The notes under the pieces were generated by a model, which was given only the letters and a program-made list of their open reading frames with translations, was not told the origin of the DNA and did no database searches. A DNA stretch of 64,000 bases. Origin: Rhynochetos jubatus (taxonomy: Eukaryota > Chordata > Aves > Eurypygiformes > Rhynochetidae). The DNA lies in contig CM050650.1 in NCBI GenBank assembly GCA_027574665.1, positions 100,165,086 through 100,229,085 of the forward strand. Reading direction: 5' to 3'. This document shows, piece after piece, positions 24,020 to 37,380 of this stretch; positions within the stretch are counted from its first letter, which is position 1; each line of letters opens with the position of its first letter. Both the position numbers and the translations under genes were made by a program.

Positions 24020-26295
24020 GTAAGGGGGTTTTAACTCCTCGCTTTGATGTCGTGTAGAAGATAACATTGTAATGGAGTGGGGGGAGGCTGGTTGTTTGAA
24101 TGCATTGGAGTGTCCTGTGGCATGAGTTGTTCTTAAGCTAAAATAAATTAGGTGAAAGCAAATGGCTACAGAATATCAAATCACCCAGAGTTTTCAAGTT
24201 CAGTAGCTGGGATTTATTACAGGATCGTTTGGTCTGTTTCACTGATTTCCCATGTCCTGTCACTTACGTACTGATACACTAAACTAACGGGTGACATTTC
24301 TGCTGCTGCAAAAGTGTTTTTCAGGAAAGAACTTTTGAAAGTGGACGTTTTTTGAACAGAGAGCTTAAAATGTCACGTATTTAAACGAGCTCTGCAATGA
24401 CACAGTGAGGCAATAGACATTAAGTGCTGCATGAATTAAAGTTTTTAAGTTAGGGGTCTCTAAAAATACTCAGAATCACAAATATGACTGCCAGAAGGAT
24501 ATGCCCTTGCCAGCTATAAACTTGTGGCTGTTCATATGCAAAGCTCTAGCGATGTGGATAACATACCGAGACATCCAGAGATTCTCTTTTGCTTTTATTC
24601 TGTGCCAACAAATATTACACGGCACTTGCAATATCCGAGGGTTTTTTGCAACAAAAGTTGTGTTAAACAACCAGTTATACTCAACCACCAGCTATACCTT
24701 CGATTGAACCTGTCTTAAAATGGCAAGCTGCTGGGAGGTTGCTATTCTGGGAGGTGACTCTGATAGGTCTCAACAGATGCAGCTCCTGGAATGCAGCCGG
24801 AGCAGGGGGAGCTGGGCAGCAGCTGACCCCCGCACTGGTCCACCGACATTTTGGGGATCACAGCTCACGTCAGTGCGGGCTGACACTGACACTTTTGGCA
24901 CACATGGCCTTCTCCCTTGCCTGCTCTGCACATGGTCGTCACCCTGCAGCAGCAGCAGCAGCAAAAAAAAATCCTGGTGCTCATAGGCAGCAATCATTCC
25001 TTTCTAAAATTAAATTACTGTTTTGTTATGTGCTGTGTGCTGAGATTTTAGATTGAAATATTAACTGGAGGTTTTTGTTCAGTTACTTAAAATAATCCAG
25101 TCATTTGTTTTATCAGTAGGTAGCACTTCTTCATGAACGAGGCAAGGATCACAGAGAAAATTAACTGGTGTAAATTGTTTTAAAATCAATGGATATGGTG
25201 AAGATAAATGCTGTATTTGAATATATTTGAATGTTGATCTCAGCAATTCCATTTTAACTATGTTACTGAAGATCAGTGCTTTACTTCAAGGCATATTTGC
25301 ATATACATATATTCATTTGAAATAGTTCCTTTGAAAATGACTTAGGGGCCATCTCACATTGCATTCGACAAAAACTTTGCTCTTCATTTCGTCAAGAGCT
25401 GGAGCTTTCCTGGAGTTGATATGTCTAATTCAAATATCTGTTCTAACATAACTCTCTGGAAGTAATTATTAACCCTCTCACATACAGAACTTGTTTAAAA
25501 TACCACGTCCTGCTAGTGTTTCCGTGACATTTTTCTCAAGTAAAAGCTCGATAAAATCCTAAATGTAGGATTATACGTTTCAAACTACTGATATTGAAAA
25601 GCAAGCAAAGCGTGGTATGAGAAGAATGTATTTGTGAATCTGGCATAGGAAGCAGAATATCATCAGTCTAGAAAATCAAAAGTTACAGAAACCTGTAAAC
25701 AATTTGGAGCAGATACTAAATCTAAAATCAACATGACATCATACTAGAATTCAATTTGTCTTTATGTCTTATGTTCCCTTTTTTTGAAAGAATTTGTCCC
25801 ACTCTTAATATTTCCTGGTCAAATTCTGAACTCACCTCTAAGCCTGTACTAGCCCTGGAGTAAAGAACAGAGTTGACCGTATCTTTCCTGTGCTTCAGAG
25901 TAATGAATTCATGTCTAGAGCCTGGCTGATTTAAATGTATGTTTGCAAAATTTTACGCTCTGACAATTTTATTTAATATTTAGGAAGTGAATTTAACTCT
26001 TCGGATGTGGTGATAATAGGGAGTGTTATTTTTATAACCTTGTTATTACAAAAAAAAGAATTCTTTTTAGGTGTTGTGGGTGTATTCTTCACAATTTGAG
26101 TATCCATTGTTATTAATAAGCAGCTACACTACAATCTAGGACAGTATAATAGTTCGTAGGAAGATAGATTAACCTGTCTGCTTTGGTTTTGTGGCATCCA
26201 TATGTATTGACAAAGGTTAGATTTATTGCATAATCATTCTGCTGTTACATTTCACAACTGCAGCGTAGCTCTAAATGTTTTAATTTTATTTTCAG
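24020..26295 (+). other. Probable first intron of KLHL31
   Basis: AT-rich sequence without a recognisable coding exon or repeat family. It holds a short CAG repeat (five units near 24948-24962) followed by an A run. The right edge is the acceptor TTTTATTTTCAG at 26284-26295. Confidence 0.45.
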
Positions 26296-26327
26296 CAAGC
26301 TCTTGGCTGTAATACTGCATTGCAGTC

Positions 26328-27499
26328 ATGGCCCCTAAGAAGAAGAATGTGAAAAAGAACAAAGCAGATATCAATGAAATGACCATCATTGTGGAAGATG
26401 GCCCCCTCAGTAAACTGAATGGCTTGAATGGACTCTTGGATGGAGGAAATGGTTTCAGCTGCATCTCATCTGAAGTTTCTGACCCATCGTATAGCCCAAA
26501 TCTCTTGGAAGGTCTAAGCAGAATGAGACAAGAAAATTTTCTTTGTGACTTGACTATCAGTACCAAAACCAAATCCTTCAGTGTTCATAAGGTGGTGATG
26601 GCCTCAAGCAGTGACTACTTTCACAACATCTTAAAGAAAGATCCATCCACTCAAAGAGTAGACCTCAATGACGTATCCCCATTGGGTCTAGCTACTGTCA
26701 TCACCTATGCTTACACTGGAAAACTTACTCTCTCACTTTATACGATAGGTAGTATTATTTCCACAGCAACTTATCTGCAGATTCACACTCTTGTAAAGAT
26801 GTGCTCTGATTTTCTAATCCAAGAAATCAGTGTTGAGAATTGCATGTACGTTGCCAATATTGCACAAACGTACGGACTAAAAACAACCAAGGAAGCCGCG
26901 CACAAATTTATTAGAGACAACTTCATTGAATTTTCAGAAACGGATCAGTTCTTAAAACTTACTTTTGATCAGATTAATGAACTTCTTGCAGATGACGACT
27001 TGCAGTTGCCTTCTGAAATTGTTGCATTCCAGATTGCAATAAAATGGCTGGAATTTGACCAAAAAAGAGTAAAGTTTGCTGCTGATCTCTTAGGTAACAT
27101 CCGTTTTGGTACCATCTCAGCCCAAGACCTTGTCAATTATGTTCAAACTGTGCCGAGAATGATGCAAGATGCAGACTGCCATAAGCTGCTCGTGGATGCC
27201 ATGAACTATCATTTGCTTCCCTACCACCAGAATACACTGCAGTCCAGAAGAACGAGGATCCGTGGAGGTTTCAGGGTCTTAGTTACTGTTGGGGGACGCC
27301 CTGCTTTAACGGAAAAGTCTCTTAGCAGAGACATCTTATACAGAGATCCTGAAAACGGATGGAAGAAGCTGAGTGAAATGCCTGCTAAAAGCTTTAACCA
27401 GTGTGTGACGGTGATGGATGGATTTCTCTACGTGGCCGGTGGGGAAGACCAGAATGATGCCAGGAATCAAGCCAAGCATGCTGTCAGCAATTTCTGCAG
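26328..27499 (+). CDS. KLHL31: KLHL31 coding exon 1 (BTB, BACK, first kelch repeats)
   Basis: The ATG at 26328 follows an acceptor at 26295, leaving about 32 bp of 5' UTR in this exon. The start matches the conserved family N-terminus. The exon ends at TTCTGCAG|GTAACT, phase 2. Reading past the donor hits a stop at once, consistent with a true splice site. Confidence 0.98.
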
Positions 27500-30061
27500 G
27501 TAACTGGTTATTTATTTACAAGGGGTGGGAGAGGGATTTCGCACCATGCAGGTAGATAGACCAAGCTGGTTTGTGATGTGCAGCATGAGCTGCTCAGATA
27601 AACAGAAAGAGGGTTGGGGAGGTATGGGTACTATTCTGTATTACAGTTTGAGTGAACAGAAACACTCATCTGAAGTTATGCAAAAAACTTCACCATGGTT
27701 ACACACGCACAATGAGAAAACTGAGAAAACTTACTCCAAGCAGAGGAAATAGAGGATCATAGATGGGAAGTTCTGGGATGTTCTAAGGTACCATTGAAAT
27801 GCACCAAGTCAGACAAGGTGAGACTTTTTAAATTTCAAGAGCTTCTGATGCCTCACAGGAAGTTCTGAAAACCACCTTTTAGATATTATAATCTTGCTTT
27901 TCTATGCACCATCCACCATATTTTCAACAGCTTTTATACTGCATTTCATATCCTTCAGCTTTTTTATATATCAGGGGTTTAGAAACAATGTCACCGTCTC
28001 TTGAAGGCTATATTTCCCTTCTACAATCTACTCCAAATAATACCTCACTTCTGAAATATTGCAGTTCCTATCTATAGTCATCCAAGGACTGCGCTGCCGA
28101 TAGCAAGGTCAGAAACCTAACATGCAGTAACCAGATGGGTGAATAAATAGTTCAGCCTAAAAGCTGACAACGTACGTCCGCTTTAAGCTACTAACAGCCT
28201 GTGGGCGTGCAAGGGCAATACGCAGCCACAGTCCTACCAGCGCTTCCTTTCCTGCTCCCAGAAGGAAATGGTCAGTTAACTTCTCTTGACAACATCAACC
28301 AACATGCCGAGTTAATGAATAAGGAACCGTCTGTAGATCACATTCATTGTGTAGACAACTTTCATTTTACTTTGTCAAAAGAATATCTCACATACATCAA
28401 GGAGATTATGCTGTTGCTCTCCCCACCTTCTGCTCTCAAGCTGTGCCTCACGTTCCCACAAGGGGCTGTGTACTCGGTGCACACCTTGGTGGTGGGGAGG
28501 AGGTGGGAGAATGCTCATGGTCCATGGCCGAATGGGTTCTGCTCCCTGTTCGGCCATTAACCTCGAGCACGTCAAGTGACCTCACTGCAGCTTCCTTGCA
28601 GAGCTGCAGGTGACAATGCAGTATGACAGCTAACAATTATTATTTACCTTCCCATAGTCTTGTTCTTGGGTGATTCTCTGGTTGTCTCAGCATGCAAGAG
28701 GAGAAATGTACGGGCCTACTGCTGTACCTCACTCAGCTCTTTCAAGAGTCGTCATTTGCTATTTCCTATTTCAAAATTGCTCATTTTAATGTTAAGGACA
28801 GAGAATGTTATTTCAGACAGGTATGGTGTTAGGAAGCAAAGATGCTCTTCTGCATAATTCTTACTGCATGTGAGTGGCAGGGACAGAGTACTTACCATTG
28901 AGAAAATACTAAAAAGATGGAAGTATAAATCACCCCCTAACATTTTTTAAAACTTTGAGTAAATTTTGACGTCTTTGCTGAAGGTGTTGCAAATCACCTT
29001 CAGAAATGTCTATTGTGTGTTGAAGGTATCTCTTTCCAACATTCTAATGAGGTCATTATACAAAATCAAACTACAGTGAAGACAGATTTACTGTGCTGAA
29101 ACGAAACCGTGTTTGAATGATACAAGCACATTTTTTTCTCCAATCAAAACTTACATTTATTTAGAAATATAACCAGGAATACCAGTTTCATTCCACTGAC
29201 TTCTAACAGGCTCAGTAACTAGCTAAAATTTTAGCAACTCCACAGCTGCAGCAGACATGGGACAGACAGGACTGTAGAGTTTAGCAGAGCGGGATGAGAC
29301 AGTTACCCTCTTTTTTTAATGCTTTCAGATACGACCCTCGTTTCAACACCTGGATTCACCTGGCAAACATGAATCAGCGGCGCACCCACTTTAGCCTGAA
29401 TGTGTTCAATGGCCTCCTTTTTGCAGTGGGTGGTCGCAACTCAGAGGGGTGCCTCTCCTCGGTTGAGTGCTACGTGCCTGCAACTAATCAGTGGCAGATG
29501 AAGGCACCCCTGGAGGTGCCCAGGTGCTGCCACGCCAGCGCAGTGGTGGATGGTCGGATCCTGGTCACGGGAGGTTACATTAATAACGCTTACTCTCGCT
29601 CGGTGTGCATGTACGACCCTAGCAAAGATAGCTGGCAGGATAAGTCCAGCCTCAGCACCCCAAGGGGGTGGCACTGCGCGGTGTCCCTTCTGGAGAGGGT
29701 CTACGTCATGGGTGGGTCTCAGCTGGGCGGGCGAGCCGAAAGGGTCGACGTTCTCCCCGTAGAGTGTTACAGCCCTTACTCGGGGCAGTGGAGTTACATG
29801 GCGCCGCTTCAAACCGGGGTTAGTACGGCTGGTGCCTCCACCCTTAACGGCAAAATTTACTTAGTGGGTGGCTGGAATGAAATAGAGAAAAAATACAAGA
29901 AGTGCATTCAGTGCTACAACCCAGATCTCAATGAATGGACAGAGGAAGATGAGCTGCCCGAGGCCACTGTGGGCGTATCCTGTTGTACGATATCCATGCC
30001 CAACACCAAGACGAGGGAGTCCAGGGCCAGCTCAGTCTCTTCTGTCCCAGTCAGCATTTAA
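26328..30061 (+). CDS. KLHL31: Kelch-like protein 31, two coding exons, 634 aa
   Basis: KLHL31 is a cytoplasmic and nuclear BTB-BACK-Kelch protein, known from skeletal muscle and heart. It serves as substrate adaptor for CUL3 ubiquitin ligase (filamin C is a reported target) and dampens MAPK/JNK-driven transcription (family knowledge). The coding exons 26328-27499 and 29329-30061 join at a split Arg codon (ag|a) to give 1905 bp. The 634-aa length equals the human protein as I remember it. The start [20 protein letters not shown] and end [15 protein letters not shown] are almost identical to human. The BTB domain is about residues 62-168 ([15 protein letters not shown]), BACK about 169-285, and six kelch repeats from about 316, with the GG pairs expected of blades (VTVGG, VAGGE, FAVGG, LVTGG, YVMGG, YLVGG). 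No frame damage is seen. Confidence 0.98.
27500..29328 (+). other. KLHL31 intron between the coding exons (1.8 kb)
   Basis: GT-AG intron with a pyrimidine-rich end. Open frames inside (for example 28201-28560) are not related to any family I recognise. Confidence 0.9.
29329..30061 (+). CDS. KLHL31: KLHL31 coding exon 2 (remaining kelch repeats)
   Basis: The acceptor is TTTTTAATGCTTTCAG at 29313-29328. It encodes [20 protein letters not shown] through the last kelch repeats, [16 protein letters not shown] and the Ser-rich tail ending VPVSI. The stop is TAA at 30059-30061. It is GC-richer than exon 1. Confidence 0.98.
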
Positions 30062-33000
30062 ATACGGGTCTAAACCAGCAATAACTAAAAATGTTTACCG
30101 GCACAACAGTATGATTAACCCTTTAAGTAGCATTTTTGTGCTTATATGGAAAAACATCACGGTCTTTACAACAGTTTAAACAGTGCAAATTGGCCAGTTT
30201 TCGTGATCTTTAACACAGGTGGCGTGAAACAGCTTATTAGGGGTAAGATGAATTTTCTTAGCGTGAAGAGAGAGTTAACCCGTAACTGCAGAATTTCATT
30301 CTCTTCCTGATTTTGCCACTGATTTAGTGTTCTATCTGTGGCAAATCATTTAATTTCTTTATGCCTTGGTTTCCTTACCTGTAAAATAGAGATAAACTTG
30401 CTTCAGAAGATTGTTGTGAGGCTTTTTTTTAATACCGAGTTTAAAATGCTTTCAGAACCCAAAATGAAAGTCAAATATTGCTAGTAATAGATCTCAACAT
30501 AAGAAATGTGCTATGTCATGATTAAATTGATTCGTTTTGCTCTTTTCGAAGCAGTTTGTATTTTGACAGACCGGAGGGAAAAACCAAAACACCCCAAACT
30601 ATAGCATATAGCATGTGCGTACTTTCCGTTCAGGACAGTGTTATTCACGGAAAATTTCTCAAAACATTTTCCCATTCAGAAGTTCAAACAAGATCCCTAT
30701 CTTCCACCAAGAAGCCCACTAACGTCATATCTACTGCTGTGACATGGCTTTCAGGGCCTGAATCCACAAAATACCTTAGCTCCCCTAAGCATGATGGGCC
30801 AGCCCCCAGGGCTGCCTTGAGTGCCAGGTTTCTCTCCTGACCTGGCGGAGCAGACCACCACCCCATCCTCTTCTTCATGCCAGGAGAGGCTCTCCTGTCA
30901 CTCCAGGTAGAAGGCATGAAGGCCAGTCAGCATGTCTGCTCCTGTTTCTACTTCTCCCATCTGTGTAGGAATGTACATCCAAGTTATCTTCTTGTTCAAG
31001 AAGGTCCTCATCGATGCAAGGAGCTAGGACCTGCCGCAGAAGGGCCAAAATCTGGAAGCTGAGCTCATGCCAGGAGGTACCAAGGGCTAATGGTGTCTAA
31101 GAGTGGCGATGCACAGAGCATCCCTCCTTCTCAGCATTCTTCTGACAGCCAGTTGAGTGAGAAATGCAGACAGGATAAAGACAGCAGGACCTGCCTTTTA
31201 AGTGTAGGTATACGTGTGGAAAACACAGAATCATGGGAAAACTGGATGAAATCAAAGACTTTCCTTAATAGTACTAAAGCAATACCTTAGCAGCTTTCTT
31301 ACCAGGTGTAGGCACATCACCCAAATTAACCTTTTCCTGGGCATACCATTCTGCATCTCCTTTTGAAGCCTTCCTTCCAGCCCTTTTTGTGGAGTTTTGT
31401 TCACGTTTTCCCAAAGGCTGGACTAATGCTGTGCCTGTTGGAGTCTGTGAAGTTTTCCAGCCAGTCGAGTGAAGTCTTTGCTCAACTTAGATTATGTTCC
31501 AAGAACTTTTCTTCCTAATTTCAGCATGCAGTGGGGGAATCAATCCCCTTGGCCAAAGGGATATGGAACCCATAATGTCCCCTGAGAATTCGATACTGAA
31601 GGACTGCTCTCAGCACAAAAGGGGAAGGAAAGAAGCAATACAAGGAACTAAAATGACTTAATATAACCAAAAGGGTAGAATTTCACTCACCGTAACCAAT
31701 TCACAGAGGCTCCACATACAGTTTCCTCAGATTATCAGACACCTCCAGGCTCCAGTGCCAAGGAGATGGCATGCTCTCAGCAGTGTTTACAAGGCATCCA
31801 GAATTTTATCTCAGTTTGCAGAAGGGGAACACCGTAACATTGTCTGTAAGTGCAGACACTGTTGGGGCAAGCATTTTCAGGACTTTCCCTCTCTTCTTTG
31901 TAGCTTCGTTGCAGCTACGTACTGAGTATCAGCATGAGCGTGACACTATTAAAGATGAAGTAATTCACTCTGTGCGTCGGGATTAAACTCCATGGTACTC
32001 AGTCCTGTTTTCTGGTTCTAACCTGGAGTTCATGCCTGCATCCTGACTGCATGATTTAAAATCCCAAATTCTATTTTTGAGTGCCGCATGTTATTAGAAT
32101 ATACGGCGTTGCAGTGACTTTTGGTCAAAGTAGCGCGGTCAGGTAGGTTGGTTTAATTTAATTAGCATACAGTTAGTTATCCTTTGTCCTGTTTAATAAT
32201 CCAAATCCAGTCCCAGAACAAAACATGGAATTGTGTAACAGAAAAAGATTACTTTGTTTGAAATACGAAAATGCTGTTCTTGCTCATTCCAGTCACCAAA
32301 AGCATTCTCCTGGATGAGGGCAAAATTTCTCTTTTCCCAAACTCGTGACCATGTGTTCTATAGGAAGTATTTTTAAAGCTCTTTCTTTGAAAATCTATCT
32401 GCTCCAATAATTTTTTTGTAAAATTTTAATACTCTCAGATGAAGTTGGTTATCCACCACCAGTCCAATGAAGGCACACGTACACGTATCCAGTTACGGCT
32501 GCATACGTACTCCAGTTTCTCAGGTACCCGTAAGATGGTATTTAGGAATTGAAGAAGCAATCACTTTGGCCTCAGACAGACACTGGATGACATTCTGTCA
32601 TATGCAAGTGTCTCTTTTCCCCTTTGGGAACTGAGTTCCAAAGTGGTATGAGTAGTCAGACATTGCTGCACGCTTTCCGCTGTGAGCCAACGCTTCCTAC
32701 ACGTCAACAACCGTCTTCTGTTTTCGAGTAGAAAGGTATTTGTGAATGCTGGGCTAAGTGCAATGAAACTACTCTCTTGCTACTTAAAGGGTTAAAAACT
32801 TTGGGGGCCAAATCCTTTTCATCTTACTCACAACAAGGTTCCATTGACTCCACTGGGACTACTGAATAAGATGTACAGGATTTTGAACTCTTGGCCAAAT
32901 TCTGGCAGAACGGTAGATATAGATGCCTGCCAAAACCGTCATACCCAGAAGACAGACTGCTCCTCACCCTCCGCTGCCCTTGGCTGCGACAAGGCCATAA

Positions 33001-36000
33001 GGACGTGTCCTAGGACAGGATCCAAGCACCACTGGCCATGCGGTCCTTCTGTCGCACAAATTAGGTACGTACTTCAGGCCAAAAATTTTAGGTAGATTAA
33101 CAAATGGTGCTGTTATCACTATAGCACTTCGGTGTGGCTTTATATTATTTTCTCTAAACATCTGTTTAGGCTTCAACTGCACATTGAGCCAGGATTTGGC
33201 CCGTAATATGTGACAATATCAGCTGGACTTAATATTATTTTATTCATACCACTGTACTGAGCTATTTGTGACATTTTTATGTACAATCTTGTTTTGTTAG
33301 AACTGTGAAAAATGGTTTGTATGTTGTGTTTTATGGGACGGTGTTCTTTCATTGTCCGGTACCGTATTTTCAATCTCCGGATGTTTATAACAACGTCTTG
33401 GTTGAACTTGAAATATTGTATATCTCAAAAAGGAATTTTAAAATGCAGTTTAGGAAGTACTGTACATGGTAATATTAAGTAGAGCAGAGGGCTTCTAGCT
33501 GTATGAGATGCAGCTTGTTAAAACACTACAGGGATCTTCTTTAATGCTATACTAATAGTAGAAAAAAAATGCTTTTATCTTCAAAATCCCTTATGCCCAT
33601 GATTTTATAGTCAACAACATCCGTGCTTCCAAGGAATTCAAATCTGAAAATAAGTTTTCTTCAGTCTGTGAGTGAAACAGTTTGATAATGTTTGTTTTCT
33701 TGTTTATTCATGCTCGTGCAGGTGCATGGGAGAGTGTGCTACAAGGTTGTGAGGGAGGAACTTGCTGTCAGAAAGTTATGCTGAAGTGAAGATTTTGTCC
33801 TTAGTCCTTAATCAAAATGAGATCATGATCATTTAACCTCTTCCTGAAGTTAACCCGCTAGATTGGTCAAGAGTTCAGTAAGCTTAAGTGCCAACTTCTA
33901 GCTGGCCAGAGAGGGAAGTGGACAAAATGAGCATCAACCAAAGCTATGAGGTGTCGAAAAGTGTTTTGTGTTGAGATTTTTAAATGGCAATTTTTACAGG
34001 AAAAAGTACCTGATGAGTGAAATGACTCACTAAGACCATGCTTTATATTATCCTGACACTAGATGAGTTGACCCTGCAGTTTTAACTCTTTCCAAACACA
34101 TGCTGAGCTTTTCACTGGTTACAGCTGGGTTTTCTAATTCCCGTTGCAAACCCAACAGTCAAACAGATAGCTGTATGAGCACACGTACCTTCTTGAGTTC
34201 GGTGGGACTTCTCCTATATGCAGTTATTCTCACGTGCTTACGTTTGGCAAACTAAAACACAAGAACTAAAACCATAGGTAGACCAGTATCAATGTCCAAT
34301 GAAAGCCAGCATGGAAGTGTTAGACTGATCACCATTCAACTACCCACTTACCATGCAGGTATTTTTTAGAGACTAGATTTTCCCATAAGGATTATTTCCT
34401 TTGGGGTGGCTGCTAATGAAATCCTCCGTATGCTCCAAAGGTTTCTGTGCAAGGCAAGGGATAAGAAAGGCAAGCGGCTCCAGGCAGTGAGAAGGGGAAG
34501 ATGGACCCCCTTAGCGCAGTCAGTAGACTGAGATTTTGTTCCCATTTCTCAACGATGTTTGAGAAATACTTGCTGGAAGGAAGCACCTACTTCAACACTC
34601 ACCTTTCCATACGCAGCCTTTCTCTGTGTTACCTAACTGACGTGGCCCGGCCTTTCTTATGAAAATCAAGACTCAATTTTCAATTGCTTGTAACTTGAAT
34701 TCTCAGATTATTTGAATTTTCAGTCCATTTCAACCTGGTTTACCAAAGCCGGGAGACCCTTTTCAAATTCCAAATCTACCTGCGTGGAGAAGGCAGTTGA
34801 AGCCAATAATCCTATTACAGTCTCCTGACCTGTAGGAATCTTCTTCTCACCCTTCTGTTAAAGACCTACTTTGTCTAAGTAATCAAAAACTTTATAATGC
34901 ACAGATTTGTATTTTGACTCCTCCATGCAAGAGGAGGATCTCGTCCCTTTTGTTTTCTCTTGTCCATAACTGAAAGACTCTCGGGGCACCAAGGAAGATG
35001 CACAGATGGAAAAAGTACGTAAAAACTCATCTGTGAATCGAATTCAAAAAATCCCGTCACTGGTGGCCACAGTAAAGAAAAGGACACATTCTGCAGCGCC
35101 GGTTGAAAAAACAGAGGGGTGAAAAAATCAGTTGCTGGTGCTCATTTGCAAGCGTGGCACTGCTCAGCGCTCTCTTCTCAGAAGTTCCCTAAGAGTAGAG
35201 GAAAATACATGCAATTCTGTATAGCTTGTGTGAGAGATTCAGTTCATATCAGGTGAGTTTCGCCACGCAAAAGGCTAGTATGAGTTCATTGTTGTCTCAA
35301 TGAAAATGCAATTTTCAATAAAAATACAGGCGATTAGTAAACTTCTGAGGAATACATAGTCGATTTCTGTCGGTAAGAATGGGAACACGCACATGTAGAT
35401 GCACTGGATGTTACACTAGTTGCTCCTCAGCGGTTTTGTTGTCAGCATGGGAAGTTAAAGACCTAAGTTATTTGTGTAAAGTGTTAGACATACTGCTTAT
35501 ACAAATAGGGTTTCTAATTATACCCTTTAAGGATGGACTGTGATAACACAAGGGAACATATTTCAGCAGACAAAAATCTGTAAGTGTAATGTGAGACTGT
35601 TACTACTTAAAATTCGTAGTGCAGCAGATGTCATTAAGAGGAATAACAGCATGTTGGTGTTTTTCTTTGTATGCTTTAAATAAAACTGTCGGCACACGGC
35701 GCGAACAAATTATTCTTATTGTACAATCAGTTGGAAACTGCGAAACACTCTTTCTGACGAACGCCTGGTTGCGGTTGAAATATGCTTTGTTTTCTGAGCC
35801 CCGTGCTGATCCTTGCTTTCATATCACCCAACTGGAATGCTTGTAACAACCAGGCTGTCAAACCACCTTCACAATAAGCTACACAGTGTGACACTGGAGC
35901 CACTTTTATCTTTTCCATTTTATTACAAGGACAACAATTTGCTTTTTTAACAATGAATTTCACGGTCATTTGTTGTAATCAAAACGCCTAACAAGAAATG

Positions 36001-36352
36001 ACGGTCGATCAGGTGTCTGATTAGAAATGTAACATGTTTTCATTCGGATCGTATGAGTAACGTTATCATAAATAAAACCATCTAAATTTCAAGGAAAAAA
36101 AATCAGTCTGAATTCTGAAGAGCAACTACGTTGTGCCACAGGTGACCGGTTATGAAGCTCCAAAACCCATTCCCTGTGTTTTGGCACCAAGCATGAGTTG
36201 GCATCCACCAGATGTCATGACCTGAAGGGTTATCCAGCCTGTGGGTGTCCAGAGATCATGACCGTGGGTTCCTAAGATTCCATAGTACACAAGGACACGG
36301 AGGCTTTGTCCTCTAAACTTCTTTATTACAGATTACCACAAATACCACAAAA
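30062..36352 (+). other. KLHL31 3' UTR and downstream intergenic sequence
   Basis: No coding exon is recognised. The 3' end of KLHL31 is not settled: ATTAAA occurs at 30521 and 31982, and the first canonical AATAAA I noticed after the stop is at 35317. A MIR-like SINE lies at about 30.3-30.5 kb. The rest is unassigned AT-rich unique sequence. Confidence 0.5.
30285..30490 (+). mobile_element. Ancient MIR SINE fragment
   Basis: The order of motifs follows the MIR core and 3' part: TTTTGCCACTGATTTAG, CAAATCATTTAATTTC, TGCCTTGGTTTCCTTACCTG, TAAAATAGAGATAA, GATTGTTGTGAGGC. Divergence is high, as expected for a repeat older than the bird-mammal split. It starts about 220 bp after the KLHL31 stop, so it is probably in the 3' UTR. 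Confidence 0.65.
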
Positions 36353-36565
36353 ATCATAAAATCACACAATGGTTTGGGTTGGAAGGGACCTTAAAGACCA
36401 TCTAGTTCCAACCCCCCTGCCATGGGCAGGGACACCCTCCACTAGACCAGGTTGCTCAAAGCCTCATCCAGCCTGGCCTTGAACACTTCCAGGGATGGGG
36501 CACCCACAGCTTCTCTGGGCAACCTGTTCCAGTGCCTCACCACCCTCTCCGGGAAGAAATCACTA
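36353..36565 (-). mobile_element. CR1 LINE 3' fragment
   Basis: Inverted CR1 3' end with the standard segments (TTTGGGTTGGAAGGGACC to CACCACCCTCTCCGGGAAG). Its 5'-truncated end faces the 5' end of the next CR1 copy. Confidence 0.92.
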
Positions 36566-36689
36566 CTAGCAAACGGTTAATAAAGCAGGCTGGCAGTTCC
36601 AGGCTGGCAGGCCTCTCTCTGGCAGTGTGTTTCAGCAGCCACTCTCTTCTGTTGGGTAATTTTCCCTTTCCAAGCAGGCCGCTTTCAGG

Positions 36690-37146
36690 GCCTGTTCAAC
36701 AGGGCAATGGAGCTGGGGAAGGGTCTGGAGCACAAGTCCTGTGAGGAGCAGCTGAGGGAGCTGGGGGTGTTCAGCCTGGAGAAGAGGAGGCTCAGGGGAG
36801 ATCTTATCGCTCTCTACAAGTGCCTGAAAGGAGGTTGCAGAGAGGTGGGGGTTGGTCTCTTCTCCCAAGTGACAAGGGATAGGACAAGCAGAAATGGCCT
36901 CAAGTTTCACCAGGGGACTTTTAGATTGGATATTAGGAAAAATTTCCTCACTGAAAGGCTTTTCAGGCATTGGAAGGGGCTGCCCAGGGAGGTGGTTGAG
37001 TCACCATCCCTGGAGATATTTGAGATGTGGATGATGTGCCTAGGGACATGGTTTAGTGGTAGATCTGGCAGTGTTAGGTTAATGGTTGGAATTGGTGATG
37101 TTAAAGGTCTTTTCCAACCTAAAGATTCTATGATTCTATAATTCTA
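36690..37146 (+). mobile_element. CR1 LINE, ORF2 C-terminal part and 3' end (different subfamily)
   Basis: The open frame encodes the typical CR1 ORF2 end, including [35 protein letters not shown] and [11 protein letters not shown]. It ends in the octamer-type tail GATTCTATGATTCTATAATT. The 3' sequence (GGTCTTTTCCAACCTAAAG) differs from the commoner copies here, so it belongs to another CR1 subfamily. It is 5'-truncated. Confidence 0.9.
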
Positions 37147-37199
37147 TAAAGAACATTGTTGCATAAATGTTATTTTATAAAGATATCAGGATAATAATA

Positions 37200-37380
37200 G
37201 ACTGTTCAAACCCACTGAAAGGGTTGTCAGGCATTGGAACAGGCTGCCCAGGGAAGTGGTTGAGTCACCACGTGGGGACGAGGTGTTGAAGTACACGATT
37301 TAGTGGAGGTATTAGCAGGGCTAGGTTAAGGGTTGGATGATCTTAAATGTGTTTTCCAACCTAAAGACTTTATGATTCTC
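37200..37380 (+). mobile_element. CR1 LINE 3' fragment, related to the copy just to the left
   Basis: It contains GGCATTGGAACAGGCTGCCC, AGTGGTTGAGTCACCA and TTTTCCAACCTAAAGACTTT with a worn ATGATTCT tail. It could be an independent insertion or a diverged local duplication of 36.69-37.15 kb. Confidence 0.8.

Noticed and set aside
24825..24880. Hairpin between CCCGCACTG and CAGTGCGGG
   Set aside because: A nine-base stem with a loop of more than 30 bases is expected by chance in a window this long. No RNA family fits.
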